Below are positions 26,068 to 34,286 of a stretch of DNA of 60,586 nucleotides, piece by piece; position 1 is the first letter of the stretch, and every line of letters begins with the position of its first letter. This DNA is from JAGVXD01 sp964554415. Its GTDB lineage: Archaea > Nanobdellota > Nanobdellia > Pacearchaeales > GW2011-AR1. The stretch is from NCBI GenBank assembly GCA_964554415.1, contig CAZKON010000001.1, forward strand, positions 1 to 60,586, given 5' to 3'. The notes below the pieces were generated by a model, which had not been told where the DNA came from, made no database searches, and saw nothing but the letters and a program-made list of their open reading frames with translations. The position numbers were made by a program, and so were the translations under genes.

Positions 26068-26324
26068 GGCTTAAAATTATATCTCAATAAAACCGCTCCC
26101 ATAGTCTCTTCAGGCATCTTCTTTGTTGCGAAACTTCTATCTGCAATAAACTCAATATGCCACATCTTGTTTCTTGGGAATGTGTATCGTGCAAGCGCTC
26201 GCGCTTTGAGGATATAATCGCCATCGTTTGGCTCTCCGATTTTATATGTACCGCGAAGACCTGCACCGATACGCCATGTATCATTGAGTTTTCTTCCGAT
26301 GATGAAACTTGTGTTAATTATTTG
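26064..26324 (-). pseudogene. C-terminal fragment of a beta-rich protein without start codon
   Basis: An 86-codon open frame, stop at 26064-26066, overlapping the PIN toxin stop by 4 bp. Its product alternates polar and hydrophobic residues (IIGRKLNDTWRIGAGLRGTY, KARALARYTF, WHIEFIADRSF, MGAVLLRYNFKP), like the last strands of a beta-barrel. It is closed upstream by TGA at 26325-26327 and has no ATG, GTG or TTG near its beginning. It is probably a remnant, though a shorter real gene from an internal ATG cannot be excluded. Confidence 0.4.
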
Positions 26325-26458
26325 TCATTTTTTCCTTTAAAGTGATTTATGTGACCACTTAATAATAACATCTTAATAGTGCTCTTTATAATAATTATTG
26401 CTCCCATAGGGGGGTCGTAGTTAGAAAAATTTAAATAGAGGTTATACAAGTAAAAGAG

Positions 26459-27211
26459 ATGGAAACGAAGCTACTGAAAAGCATCGGCTTGACAGAAGGA
26501 GAGACAAAAGTGTATCTCGCGCTTATACGTTTGGGAGAAACGAAAACAGGTTTATTGGCGAAAGAGGCGCGCGTTTCTTCGTCGAAAGTCTACAAGATTC
26601 TTGATCGACTTATTATGAAAGGTCTCGTCGGAAGTAAGATTAAGGGAAAAACAAGGTATTTCACTGCGACAAATCCGGAAGCAATTATTAATTACATGGA
26701 AGAAAAGAAAAAAGAGCTTACTGCGCAAATGCAGGAAGTGCAAAAACTCGTGCCTTTCTTGCAATCAGAACAACAACAGACAAAACAACATTCCCAGGCA
26801 ACACTCTATGAAGGATTTGCAGCCATTGCAAATTTTTATAAAAATATATTAAAAGATTTGAAAGCTGGAGATGAATATTATGTGATTGGCGCAGGCTATC
26901 CTGAAGGAAAACCTGAAATTCGCGCGTTCTTTTACGCATATCATCAGGAGAGAGCAAAACACAATATTAGAGTTAACATGCTTATGAATTACGAGGTGCG
27001 CGGCAATGAGGAAGCAACAACGCGTATCAATTCAAACGTCCGTTTCCTGCCGCAGTATTTCATCACGAATATGACGATTGTATTCTATAAAAACAAAGCA
27101 TTCTTTTTCTTTCTGACAGAAAGACCGACTGCATTCCTTTTGGAGAGCAAGGAAGCTGCAGATAGTCTTAAAGCATATTTCAATGTCTTGTGGAAGATTG
27201 CGAAAAGATGA
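26459..27211 (+). CDS. TrmB-family transcription regulator
   Basis: 250 residues. N-terminal winged helix (SIGLTEGETKVYLALIRLGE, TGLLAKEARVSSSKVYKILDRL, GLVGSKIKGKTRYF), then a short coiled coil (EEKKKELTAQMQEVQKLV), then an effector domain with ATLYEGFAAI and GDEYYVIGAG, ending FNVLWKIAKR. The fold matches archaeal sugar-responsive TrmB regulators, though the ligand here is unknown. TATA AATTTAAATAG at ~26427-26437 gives a near-leaderless transcript. A fragment of a similar protein is at 14138-14302. Confidence 0.85.
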   Translation: METKLLKSIGLTEGETKVYLALIRLGETKTGLLAKEARVSSSKVYKILDRLIMKGLVGSKIKGKTRYFTATNPEAIINYMEEKKKELTAQMQEVQKLVPFLQSEQQQTKQHSQATLYEGFAAIANFYKNILKDLKAGDEYYVIGAGYPEGKPEIRAFFYAYHQERAKHNIRVNMLMNYEVRGNEEATTRINSNVRFLPQYFITNMTIVFYKNKAFFFFLTERPTAFLLESKEAADSLKAYFNVLWKIAKR

Positions 27212-27408
27212 TTTTTACGAAGCAGAGTTTTTCCAGAGTATCTGCGGGTTGTTAGTCCAGAGAAATATTCCAAAGCATATTAAAATACTGCCGAAAGCTC
27301 TCAGCTAATTCTCTCTGGAATAAAGCAGAGGGGACCTAAATTGACGACGGTACTTAAATCCACATCGGCAGCTTTAAATAGCATCATCACGGACTTTAGT
27401 TTCACGCC

Positions 27409-27801
27409 ATGAAATATACTACAAATACTCCTATGGGGAATAAGATTCATCAGCAGTGGAGTTGCACACATGTAACTTTGCAATTGTATGAAGGACTAAG
27501 AAATTACTTGCCTAAAGAAGATGCTGCCGCAGTGCTTGTAGCTCATCAGGTCTGTTTCCCACGTTCTTCTCCAGCAGGAGTGGAGAGAGTAGTATACTTG
27601 GCGCGGAAATTATTGCCTAAAGAACAGATAGGTTTTCATAATATTGAAGAGTATTATCCTCATGTGAGAAGAGAGGTTATTTGTACAATGGTTGAGCAAG
27701 AAAAAGGATATGCGCTCTTGCTGGCAGGGGCATTAGAACTTGCTGCCAATGATGCTGCCCAACTCGCGCATCAAGGTATACTTACACGGCAAGCTCCTTA
27801 A
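27409..27801 (+). CDS. Unrecognised small protein
   Basis: 130 residues, mostly helical, with several His and Cys near the N-terminus (HQQWSCTHVTLQLYEGL) and an alanine-rich C-terminus. No family recognised. It has its own TATA box (CTTTAAATAGC, ~27373-27383), placing the transcription start at or just before the ATG, which supports it being a real gene. Confidence 0.6.
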   Translation: MKYTTNTPMGNKIHQQWSCTHVTLQLYEGLRNYLPKEDAAAVLVAHQVCFPRSSPAGVERVVYLARKLLPKEQIGFHNIEEYYPHVRREVICTMVEQEKGYALLLAGALELAANDAAQLAHQGILTRQAP

Positions 27802-27841
27802 TTAAAAAACTTTATAAATCTTAAATTAATGATACATCAAG

Positions 27842-28237
27842 ATGGACTGGTATGACGACGACCCTTTTGAGGGCATATTTAGGGAATTTTTTGGGAATGC
27901 GCGCAGTCAGAGCCCTGTAAGAAAAAGGCGCGCTTCTTTCACAGAGGGTGAAGAAGAAGACAGGACGATTGATGCCATTGAGACAGAGCATTCAATTTTC
28001 TTCATCTTTGAGCTATCTGGCTACAGCGAAAAAGACATCTCAGTTAGCGTCAGGGAGCGACAGCTTGAGATAAATGCCAAGAAGCAGCAGGTTGCCGGTA
28101 TCCAAGAATACCTTCTCCAGAGGCTTCAACAAGGCATGATGATAAAGAAGGCCCTGCCCTCAGGAATTTCTGTGAAATCATTTAAGCACACTTTCAAGAA
28201 CGGCATTCTGGAGGTATGCTTCAAGAAGAATGACTAA
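27842..28237 (+). CDS. hsp20: Small heat-shock protein (Hsp20/alpha-crystallin family)
   Basis: 131 residues. After an acidic, disordered N-terminus the alpha-crystallin core appears: AIETEHSIFFIFELSGYSEKDISVSVRERQLEINAKK, then LPSGISVKSFKHTFKNGILEVCF with the GILEV strand. It is a holdase chaperone. It overlaps the CDC48 start by 8 bp, so the chaperone and the unfoldase are co-translated, which fits a protein-quality-control operon. TATA CTTTATAAATC at ~27808. Confidence 0.88.
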   Translation: MDWYDDDPFEGIFREFFGNARSQSPVRKRRASFTEGEEEDRTIDAIETEHSIFFIFELSGYSEKDISVSVRERQLEINAKKQQVAGIQEYLLQRLQQGMMIKKALPSGISVKSFKHTFKNGILEVCFKKND

Positions 28238-30437
28238 CGAACAGGACAAATCCACAACGCTGGAGATTGCAGAAGCGTTGCAGGAAGATATTGACAAAGG
28301 CATAGCGCGCATTCCTTCAAGAGCTCTTAAAAAGTTAGGGCTTGTTTCAGGAGATACTATTGAAATTAAAGGAAAACAGGCTGCCTCAATACGTGTTTTG
28401 CGCACCCCCCCGAAAGATGAATCAAAAGATATAATCCGAATTGATGGTACAACACGTGCAAACATTGGTTCATCTCTGGGGGAGCGTATCTCTGTAGTGC
28501 AGTTGGCAGTGCAGCCGGCAGAATCAATTACTCTCGCGCCAACACAAGAAGTCAGATTCAGCGATGACCCTACAGAATATTTTCATGCCAAGCTTTTAGA
28601 CCGTCCACTTGCGGTTAAGCAGGCAGTAATCATAGATGTTTTTGGCACGCGCCTAAGATACGTTGTAACAAAAACAAGCCCAAAAGGTTTCTGCATTGTT
28701 ACACCCTCAACAAAACTTTTAATCTCAGATGATGTGCAATCAGGAGATGCTAAGGCGACAAACGTAACTTATGAAGATATTGGAGGTCTGAAGAATGAAA
28801 TAGAACTAATCAGGGAGATGGTGGAGTTGCCGATGAAACACCCAGAAGTCTTTCAGAAACTGGGTGTAGGCGCGCCAAAGGGAGTGCTGCTAACTGGTCC
28901 TCCAGGAACTGGCAAGACACTTATTGCGAAGGCAGTTGCCAATGAAACTGATGCAAATTTTTACTCAATCGCAGGTCCAGAGATAATGAGCAAGTATTAT
29001 GGCGAATCAGAGAAGCATCTCCGTGAGGTTTTTGAAAAAGCAGAAAAAAATGCTCCTTCAATTATATTTATTGACGAGATTGATTCAATTGCACCCAAGC
29101 GCTCCGAAGGCACAGACCAGACAGAAAAACGCATTGTCGCGCAGCTTCTGACAGTTATGGACGGTCTGAAATCGCGCGGCCAACTGGTTGTTATGGCTGC
29201 GACAAACCGTCCTGACGATCTTGATGAAGCGCTTCGCCGCCCAGGAAGGTTTGATAGGGAGATACGGATTAATCCACCGGATGAGCGCGGCAGAAAGGAG
29301 ATTCTTCAGATTCATACAAGAGGTATGCCTCTGGAAAAAGATGTTAATTTCGAAGAATTAGCAGCGCGTACAATTGGATACACGGGTGCTGATGTTGAAG
29401 TTCTTTGCAAAGAAGCCGCGTTGAAATCAATTAAGCCGTATTTCAATGAACTGAAGAACATGCAGGATAGAGTTCCAACCGAGATTCTGGACAAGATAAA
29501 AGTAAGTAGGCAGCACTTTATTGATGCCATGAAGTTTGTAGAACCTTCAGCATTGCGGGAAGTTATGATAAGCAAACCGAATGTGCATTGGAATGATGTT
29601 GGTGGTTTGGAAGATGCAAAAGATAAGTTGCGCGAACTTGTTGAGCTTCCACTGCTTATGCCTGAGCTGTTCATCAAGGTAGGTATCAAGCCAGCAAAGG
29701 GAATTTTGTTGTCCGGTCTTCCAGGCACTGGAAAAACATTGTTGGCAAAGGCTGTTGCCACCGAGGCAAAAGCGAATTTCATCTCAGTAAAGGGTCCTGA
29801 ATTAGTGAGCAAATGGGTAGGCGAGTCAGAGAAGCACCTGCGGGAAATTTTCAAGAAAGCACGGCAGGTCGCTCCTACAATTATTTTCTTTGATGAATTT
29901 GACAGTATTGCAAAAGTCAGAGGTTCCTCTTTAAATGACAGCACAGAAAAAATGGTTAATCAACTTCTGACTGAAATGGACGGTGTCGAAGAGTTGGAGA
30001 AAGTAGTTATTATAGCAGCCACAAACAGGAAGGATTTGATTGATCCTGCATTGTTGCGCCCGGGGCGATTTGATGCGATTGTCGAGCTTTCCATTCCCGA
30101 CAAAAAAACACGTGAGAAAATATTTGCAGTGCATACACAGAAAATGCCTTTAGATTCATCTCTAAAGCTTACAGAGTATATTGAAAAAACCGATGGGTTT
30201 AATGGAGCAGAAATAGAAGCAATCTGTCGAGAGGCAGGTATTCGTACTATCAAACGGATGTATGGTGCCAAGATACTGCCTGATAGGATAACTGTTACAA
30301 AAGCTGATTTTGATGCAGCGTTTGAGGCAGTTATGCTGACAACAGGCAGAACACCGGAAAAAACTCTAAAAGAACAGAAGAAAGTATCGGAATCTGCGAA
30401 TGAAAAGAAAGACAAGCGCGCAATTACGGAGAATTAA
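28230..30437 (+). CDS. cdc48: CDC48/VCP-type AAA ATPase
   Basis: 735 residues. Order: double-psi-barrel N domain with a RPLAVKQ region (about 1-180), D1 with Walker A GPPGTGKT (about 225), Walker B IIFIDEIDSIAPKR and GRFDREI, then D2 with Walker A GLPGTGKT (about 498), Walker B IIFFDEFDSIA and GRFD. Full-length for the family. It extracts and unfolds proteins for degradation. D2 has FDEFD rather than the usual LDELD. Second gene of the Hsp20-CDC48 operon. Confidence 0.95.
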   Translation: MTNEQDKSTTLEIAEALQEDIDKGIARIPSRALKKLGLVSGDTIEIKGKQAASIRVLRTPPKDESKDIIRIDGTTRANIGSSLGERISVVQLAVQPAESITLAPTQEVRFSDDPTEYFHAKLLDRPLAVKQAVIIDVFGTRLRYVVTKTSPKGFCIVTPSTKLLISDDVQSGDAKATNVTYEDIGGLKNEIELIREMVELPMKHPEVFQKLGVGAPKGVLLTGPPGTGKTLIAKAVANETDANFYSIAGPEIMSKYYGESEKHLREVFEKAEKNAPSIIFIDEIDSIAPKRSEGTDQTEKRIVAQLLTVMDGLKSRGQLVVMAATNRPDDLDEALRRPGRFDREIRINPPDERGRKEILQIHTRGMPLEKDVNFEELAARTIGYTGADVEVLCKEAALKSIKPYFNELKNMQDRVPTEILDKIKVSRQHFIDAMKFVEPSALREVMISKPNVHWNDVGGLEDAKDKLRELVELPLLMPELFIKVGIKPAKGILLSGLPGTGKTLLAKAVATEAKANFISVKGPELVSKWVGESEKHLREIFKKARQVAPTIIFFDEFDSIAKVRGSSLNDSTEKMVNQLLTEMDGVEELEKVVIIAATNRKDLIDPALLRPGRFDAIVELSIPDKKTREKIFAVHTQKMPLDSSLKLTEYIEKTDGFNGAEIEAICREAGIRTIKRMYGAKILPDRITVTKADFDAAFEAVMLTTGRTPEKTLKEQKKVSESANEKKDKRAITEN

Positions 30438-30495
30438 ATTTATCATAAAATACACTGACCGACATGCTTATATAACCAGCAAAATGCTCTGTTGT

Positions 30496-31539
30496 ATGAG
30501 TCAGAAATCATTCTTTGAGAAACAGACACCGGAAGAGATGCGCGGTGCTTTACAAGTTAAACGGGTATTCACGCAGCGAGGTCTGGTTGAGCATATCTGG
30601 AATCTTAATCAAAAGAGCGAAGCTATTGAACTTCGGACGCCTTTGATTCCCGCGGTTTTCCGCATGCAAGTCAAAACTCAGGCGCGTGCCTCCAGGAAAA
30701 ATTACAAGCACGGATTAGTCATTAACCTCTATCAGCCGCAAACGCGAGAGCAGGCTTACGAGTATCCATACACTCCTTTAACAGCGCGGATGAGGTCGCT
30801 TGAGGCAGCGCTCAGAGACTTACGTGAGGAAGAAATTAAATTTGTCGGTGTTGCGTGGCATCCTGTGCAAACACGAGACCGTCGTCGGCGCGTAGTTCCG
30901 TTTGATGCAGTTCTCGAAGGGACAAAGCTGTATAATTATGCTGTTAATCGCGCAGGTAGTATTAAGGTAAATGAAAAATATACGGAAGCAGCAGTTGTGC
31001 AGCGTGAAGGAGGACAAGTTTTTTGTTCTGTTCCGTCTAGGACAAAGGGAAGAAAAAGATATAACCTGACTTTGATGAATCTACCCATAAAGCAGGGCAG
31101 GGAGAAAAATGCAATTATCTGGGGATTAAAAAGCCAGTATGAAGCAGGCGCAGAGCCAGAACGTACAACCTTCCTGCACCATCTTCGTTATGCTTTCGCT
31201 TCAGGCTCGCAAGGCTCAGATATTTTAGTTTTCGGTCCGCATGAAGTTGCAGCATATCTGGCAGTAATAAGGAGATATTGGGATGGTCTTGAGAACACAG
31301 TACCACTGGAGATGAATCCTTTTCCACTGCCTTCGAAAGCGTGGGCCGCATTTTATAATGCGCTCGATAATAATGTCATGATTTATGACCCGACACTTTC
31401 AGGCAGTGACAAACTTCGGAATCTTCATCTTGACGAGAAGTGCATGTTGCTGGCGCGCAGTATCAAGGTAAAAGGAGCTTATGAAACAGCATTCTGGGAT
31501 CCTCAGCGAGACGGTCAAATCAAGAAGTATTGGAAATGA
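30496..31539 (+). CDS. Unrecognised conserved-looking protein
   Basis: 347 residues from ATG 30496 (MSQKSFFEKQTPEEM). That start sits ~25 bp after a TATA box (CTTATATAAC, 30465-30474); the frame also opens upstream at 30400 inside the CDC48 end, which I discard. The sequence is basic, with a GRKRYNLTLMNLPIKQGREKN segment and a C-terminal WDPQRDGQIKKYW. No family recognised. It is convergent with dnaG. Confidence 0.65.
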   Translation: MSQKSFFEKQTPEEMRGALQVKRVFTQRGLVEHIWNLNQKSEAIELRTPLIPAVFRMQVKTQARASRKNYKHGLVINLYQPQTREQAYEYPYTPLTARMRSLEAALRDLREEEIKFVGVAWHPVQTRDRRRRVVPFDAVLEGTKLYNYAVNRAGSIKVNEKYTEAAVVQREGGQVFCSVPSRTKGRKRYNLTLMNLPIKQGREKNAIIWGLKSQYEAGAEPERTTFLHHLRYAFASGSQGSDILVFGPHEVAAYLAVIRRYWDGLENTVPLEMNPFPLPSKAWAAFYNALDNNVMIYDPTLSGSDKLRNLHLDEKCMLLARSIKVKGAYETAFWDPQRDGQIKKYWK

Positions 31540-31553
31540 ATTATGCGGATAAA

Positions 31554-31648
31554 TATATCGAATAACTTTAATATTCGTAGTTCTTTAGTTGTTCGATAGA
31601 TAGGGAATCACATACAAATATTACGATTATTAATGTGATTCCCTATAA
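31554..31648. repeat. Two-hairpin element, copy 2 (diverged)
   Basis: Same architecture as copies 1 and 3 but with several substitutions. Hairpin 1: ATCGAATAAC with GTTGTTCGAT. Hairpin 2: TAGGGAATCACAT with ATGTGATTCCCTA. Loop 1 has TAATATT and loop 2 AATATTA, again exactly complementary. It lies between the converging 347-residue gene and dnaG, beside the second AGGACTTT hairpin. Confidence 0.88.
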
Positions 31649-31663
31649 GTTAAAATATAGTCA

Positions 31664-31690
31664 AGGACTTTAGGGGTTTGTCAAAGTCCT
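31664..31690. repeat. Short hairpin repeat, copy 2 (AGGACTTT stem)
   Basis: Identical to 12439-12465 over the 27-bp hairpin, including the 11-nt loop AGGGGTTTGTC. Located between converging genes, where it could terminate either; the copy at 12439 is upstream of a promoter, so a terminator role does not explain both. Confidence 0.8.
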
Positions 31691-31713
31691 CTATAAATCA
31701 AAGAATATTTTAC

Positions 31714-32877
31714 TTACAAGCTAATCATCTGAACCTTCGGATTATCCACACTGCCAAAAGTTAGAGCAGCAAGGTATTGCACACTTCGTTCATCACATGC
31801 TCTGATTGTGGGAGAGACTGCAGAGCCATCAATGACAACAGCAAATATCTGCTTTCGTGAGCTCATAATATTTCTCGTTACTTCACGTGAACTTATTTTT
31901 TTGATAACATCAAAATTAGCATCAACTAAGACAGCGGTCCGTGTGCCCCTGATTTTCTCATATGATTCCTTAATCGCAGCATTCACATCTCCACCGTAAC
32001 TCTGTGATACTGTTGCCCCGGTTTCGCTGCTCAAATCTTCATCAAATCCTCGCTCAAACTGCAACCGCCGCAGAAATTCATCAGTCGGTAATTTTTTGCG
32101 TAGAGCCATAAGAATTTCTTTACCTGCAAGTTCTTCAACTTCCTTGCCATCAGGAGCCATGGCTACGAACAAAATACGCGCATTATTGATGACATTTTTG
32201 GCAATAAGCCTGCCCCCTCTGTCTCCATCAATGAAAAGAGTAAGCTCTTTGTCATTGCCAATTTTGGTAATAGTTATGGGTAATTTAGTTCCATTCATGC
32301 CAATGACATTATTCACTCTGTTTTTCAGCAGGTTTACAACATCTGCTCTGCCTTCAACTACAATAATTTCATTCCCATTCAAATCGCCTGCAGGAAGCTT
32401 TTCATCCCCATATTCTTGAATTTTCGAGGTACGTGCTTCTTCCTTCAACGTTCGCGACATCTCTCCTATCTCTCCTCCTTCATCAAGATTTTCAAGCAGT
32501 TTCTTTGCCCGTTCAAGAATAAAATCTCTTTTGCTTCCACGCACATCTTCGATTTTAGAAATTTCAATTTTAGCTTCAGTTGGGCCTATACGGTCTATTG
32601 TTTCCAGGGCTGCAGCAATAATAGTTGTCTCAGATTTATCAAGCGCGCTGGGAAGTTTAATCATTCCAACGCTCTTGCCGTCCACTATCTCCAAATCCAC
32701 TTCTATGCGGCCAATCCTGCCCTCTTTCTGCAATTCACGCATCTCCAAATCAGAGCCTAACAATCCCTCGGTTTGACCAAAGATAGCACCGATTACGTCG
32801 GGCTTCTCTAACGGCCCTTCTGCTCTAAATGAGGCATGGATCATATATTTAATCGATACCGGACTGATTTTTGCCAT
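31714..32877 (-). CDS. dnaG: Archaeal DnaG-like protein (TOPRIM)
   Basis: 387 residues. Starts AKISPVSIKYMIHASFRAEGPLEKPDVIGAIFGQTEGLLG, the standard archaeal DnaG opening. The TOPRIM domain has the catalytic Glu in IVVEGRADVVNLL and the DxD in FIDGDRGG. Archaeal DnaG is associated with the RNA exosome and shows primase activity. Length is normal. Copies 2 and 3 of the two-hairpin element flank this gene on either side. Confidence 0.95.
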   Translation of the reverse strand: MAKISPVSIKYMIHASFRAEGPLEKPDVIGAIFGQTEGLLGSDLEMRELQKEGRIGRIEVDLEIVDGKSVGMIKLPSALDKSETTIIAAALETIDRIGPTEAKIEISKIEDVRGSKRDFILERAKKLLENLDEGGEIGEMSRTLKEEARTSKIQEYGDEKLPAGDLNGNEIIVVEGRADVVNLLKNRVNNVIGMNGTKLPITITKIGNDKELTLFIDGDRGGRLIAKNVINNARILFVAMAPDGKEVEELAGKEILMALRKKLPTDEFLRRLQFERGFDEDLSSETGATVSQSYGGDVNAAIKESYEKIRGTRTAVLVDANFDVIKKISSREVTRNIMSSRKQIFAVVIDGSAVSPTIRACDERSVQYLAALTFGSVDNPKVQMISL

Positions 32878-33143
32878 GTTTTAGTGCTCCAGCCATTTTA
32901 GGCTGTATTTCATGATACCTGTTATTTTAGAAAGAAAGCGATACAAACAATGTCCCCCGGGACGTGAATATGAGTGCGGACTTCTTTCTACATGTTATTG
33001 AATTTAATCTGCTATTTAAATGTTTCTTCGCAAGGTTTCGTTAACTTAAAATGTGATAATCACTTTTATCGATGATAAATGTCAAGTTATTAAAAGTTTG
33101 GATTAATTCTTTATCGAAGACAATACTTCATTTATCACCCGTT
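32878..33143. other. Divergent intergenic region upstream of dnaG
   Basis: 266 bp with no supported reading frame. It contains AT-rich promoter-like sequence for dnaG (CTAAAATAAC on the minus strand near 32920) and a small inverted repeat AGCCATTTTAGGCT at 32892-32905. Nothing else is recognised. Copy 3 of the two-hairpin element follows directly. Confidence 0.5.
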
Positions 33144-33241
33144 TAGTTATAGCGAATAACTTTAATTTCCGTAGTTGTTTTGTTATTCGCTAGATAGGAA
33201 ATCACATCAGAAATTACGATTATTAAAGTGATTTCCTATAA
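33144..33241. repeat. 98-bp two-hairpin element, copy 3
   Basis: Hairpin 1: AGCGAATAAC pairs perfectly with GTTATTCGCT. Hairpin 2: TAGGAAATCAC pairs with GTGATTTCCTA. Loop 1 TAATTTC and loop 2 GAAATTA are complementary. The ends read GTTATAG and CTATAAC, a 7-bp terminal inverted repeat. It ends ~20 bp before the TATA box of the small gene at 33296. Confidence 0.9.
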
Positions 33242-33295
33242 CAGAACCTACTTTGCAAAACATTTATATACCTCTGCTCTTACTTTCGATAAACA

Positions 33296-33403
33296 ATGAT
33301 GGTGAAAAAAGAGGGACCAAAGGTAGAGGAGATGCACGAAGAATTGTCAGAACCTGTTGAGTTTGACGAATTGTTCGGCGGACTGGAATCAACGTCAGAC
33401 TAG
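33296..33403 (+). CDS. Acidic 35-residue microprotein
   Basis: The ATG at 33296 opens 35 codons (MMVKKEGPKVEEMHEELSEP... ending SD). A TATA box (CATTTATATACC) at 33261-33272 lies ~27 bp ahead, which fits a leaderless mRNA. The product is strongly acidic, with no recognised domain and no cysteines. Support comes from the promoter and protein-like composition; no homologue is recognised. Confidence 0.45.
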   Translation: MMVKKEGPKVEEMHEELSEPVEFDELFGGLESTSD

Positions 33404-33460
33404 ATTTCCCATCAGGCTCTTAGACAATCTGGTGCATAGTGTAGCAAAAGACAGCAGATT

Positions 33461-34111
33461 TTACAAAACTAAGTCATCATCAAGACTAATCTCTCTGAAA
33501 GAAAAACTTGATTTCTTTTCAACTGGATGTTGAGGCGGCTGTGTAAGTTGTGACATCATTCTTTTTAGGCTGCCGTACTCCACTATTTTGCCTAGTTTTT
33601 CGTACAATCCAAGAAGTAATGCCTGCGCTTCTTTTCGTTCTTGTTGAGTCAGTTCAGAGATACTAAGGTATTGTTGATATGCTTCCATCGCGCGTTTTCT
33701 TTTGTTTTTGCTGATACATTTTTGAGCATATGTCTTGTATGCCTCTTTTCGTCGCATACGCAACTGCTCTTTTTGTTTTTCACTAGCACAAGCGAGCGCC
33801 TTGGCATAAGAGATTTCTGCTTCATCAAAATTTCCGCCTTTAATATAATGATCACTTGATTTCATAAAGTCCTGCATCTTCCCCCCAAACGTTGTATTAA
33901 TCTCTGCAGCGATACGCAATAGTTTCCCTGCCTCCAGGTACATTTTGCGAGACTCATAAATCTCAGACAATTTCAGTAGTACAAATTTTTTCGTGTCAAA
34001 ATCAAGACTTTTCTTCAGACATGCAGAAAGATAGTCCATTTTTACATAATCTCCGGTATTTACAAGTTTGGCTTCAATATCCCTTCTATTCACACTCTCT
34101 TTTAGCTGCAT
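33461..34111 (-). CDS. TPR-like helical-repeat protein
   Basis: 216 residues, all helical. Helix pairs such as LLKLSEIYESRKMYLEAGKLL, KSSDHYIKGGNFDEAEISYAKAL and RAMEAYQQYLSISE have tetratricopeptide spacing. The C-terminal ~30 residues are low-complexity with an acidic end (LDDDLVL). TPR proteins act as scaffolds; no partner is evident. It lies downstream of, and on the same strand as, the EF-1A gene, separated by 175 bp. Confidence 0.65.
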   Translation of the reverse strand: MQLKESVNRRDIEAKLVNTGDYVKMDYLSACLKKSLDFDTKKFVLLKLSEIYESRKMYLEAGKLLRIAAEINTTFGGKMQDFMKSSDHYIKGGNFDEAEISYAKALACASEKQKEQLRMRRKEAYKTYAQKCISKNKRKRAMEAYQQYLSISELTQQERKEAQALLLGLYEKLGKIVEYGSLKRMMSQLTQPPQHPVEKKSSFSFREISLDDDLVL

Positions 34112-34286
34112 AGTCCTTTAGTATTTGTCTTTCTTTATAAGCATTGCTGTAGTAAAATAGAATATGCGTAAGAACTTGGCTTTCTAAAGCTCCGACGATA
34201 AAAAATTACTGATTTTTTACCAATTTTCATCTTTATAGACGATAACTATTTTACAAGCTAAGTAGATACGAATATGCAAAAACAAT

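Noticed and set aside
29312..29944. 210-codon frame on the minus strand
   Set aside because: Antisense shadow of the CDC48 gene.
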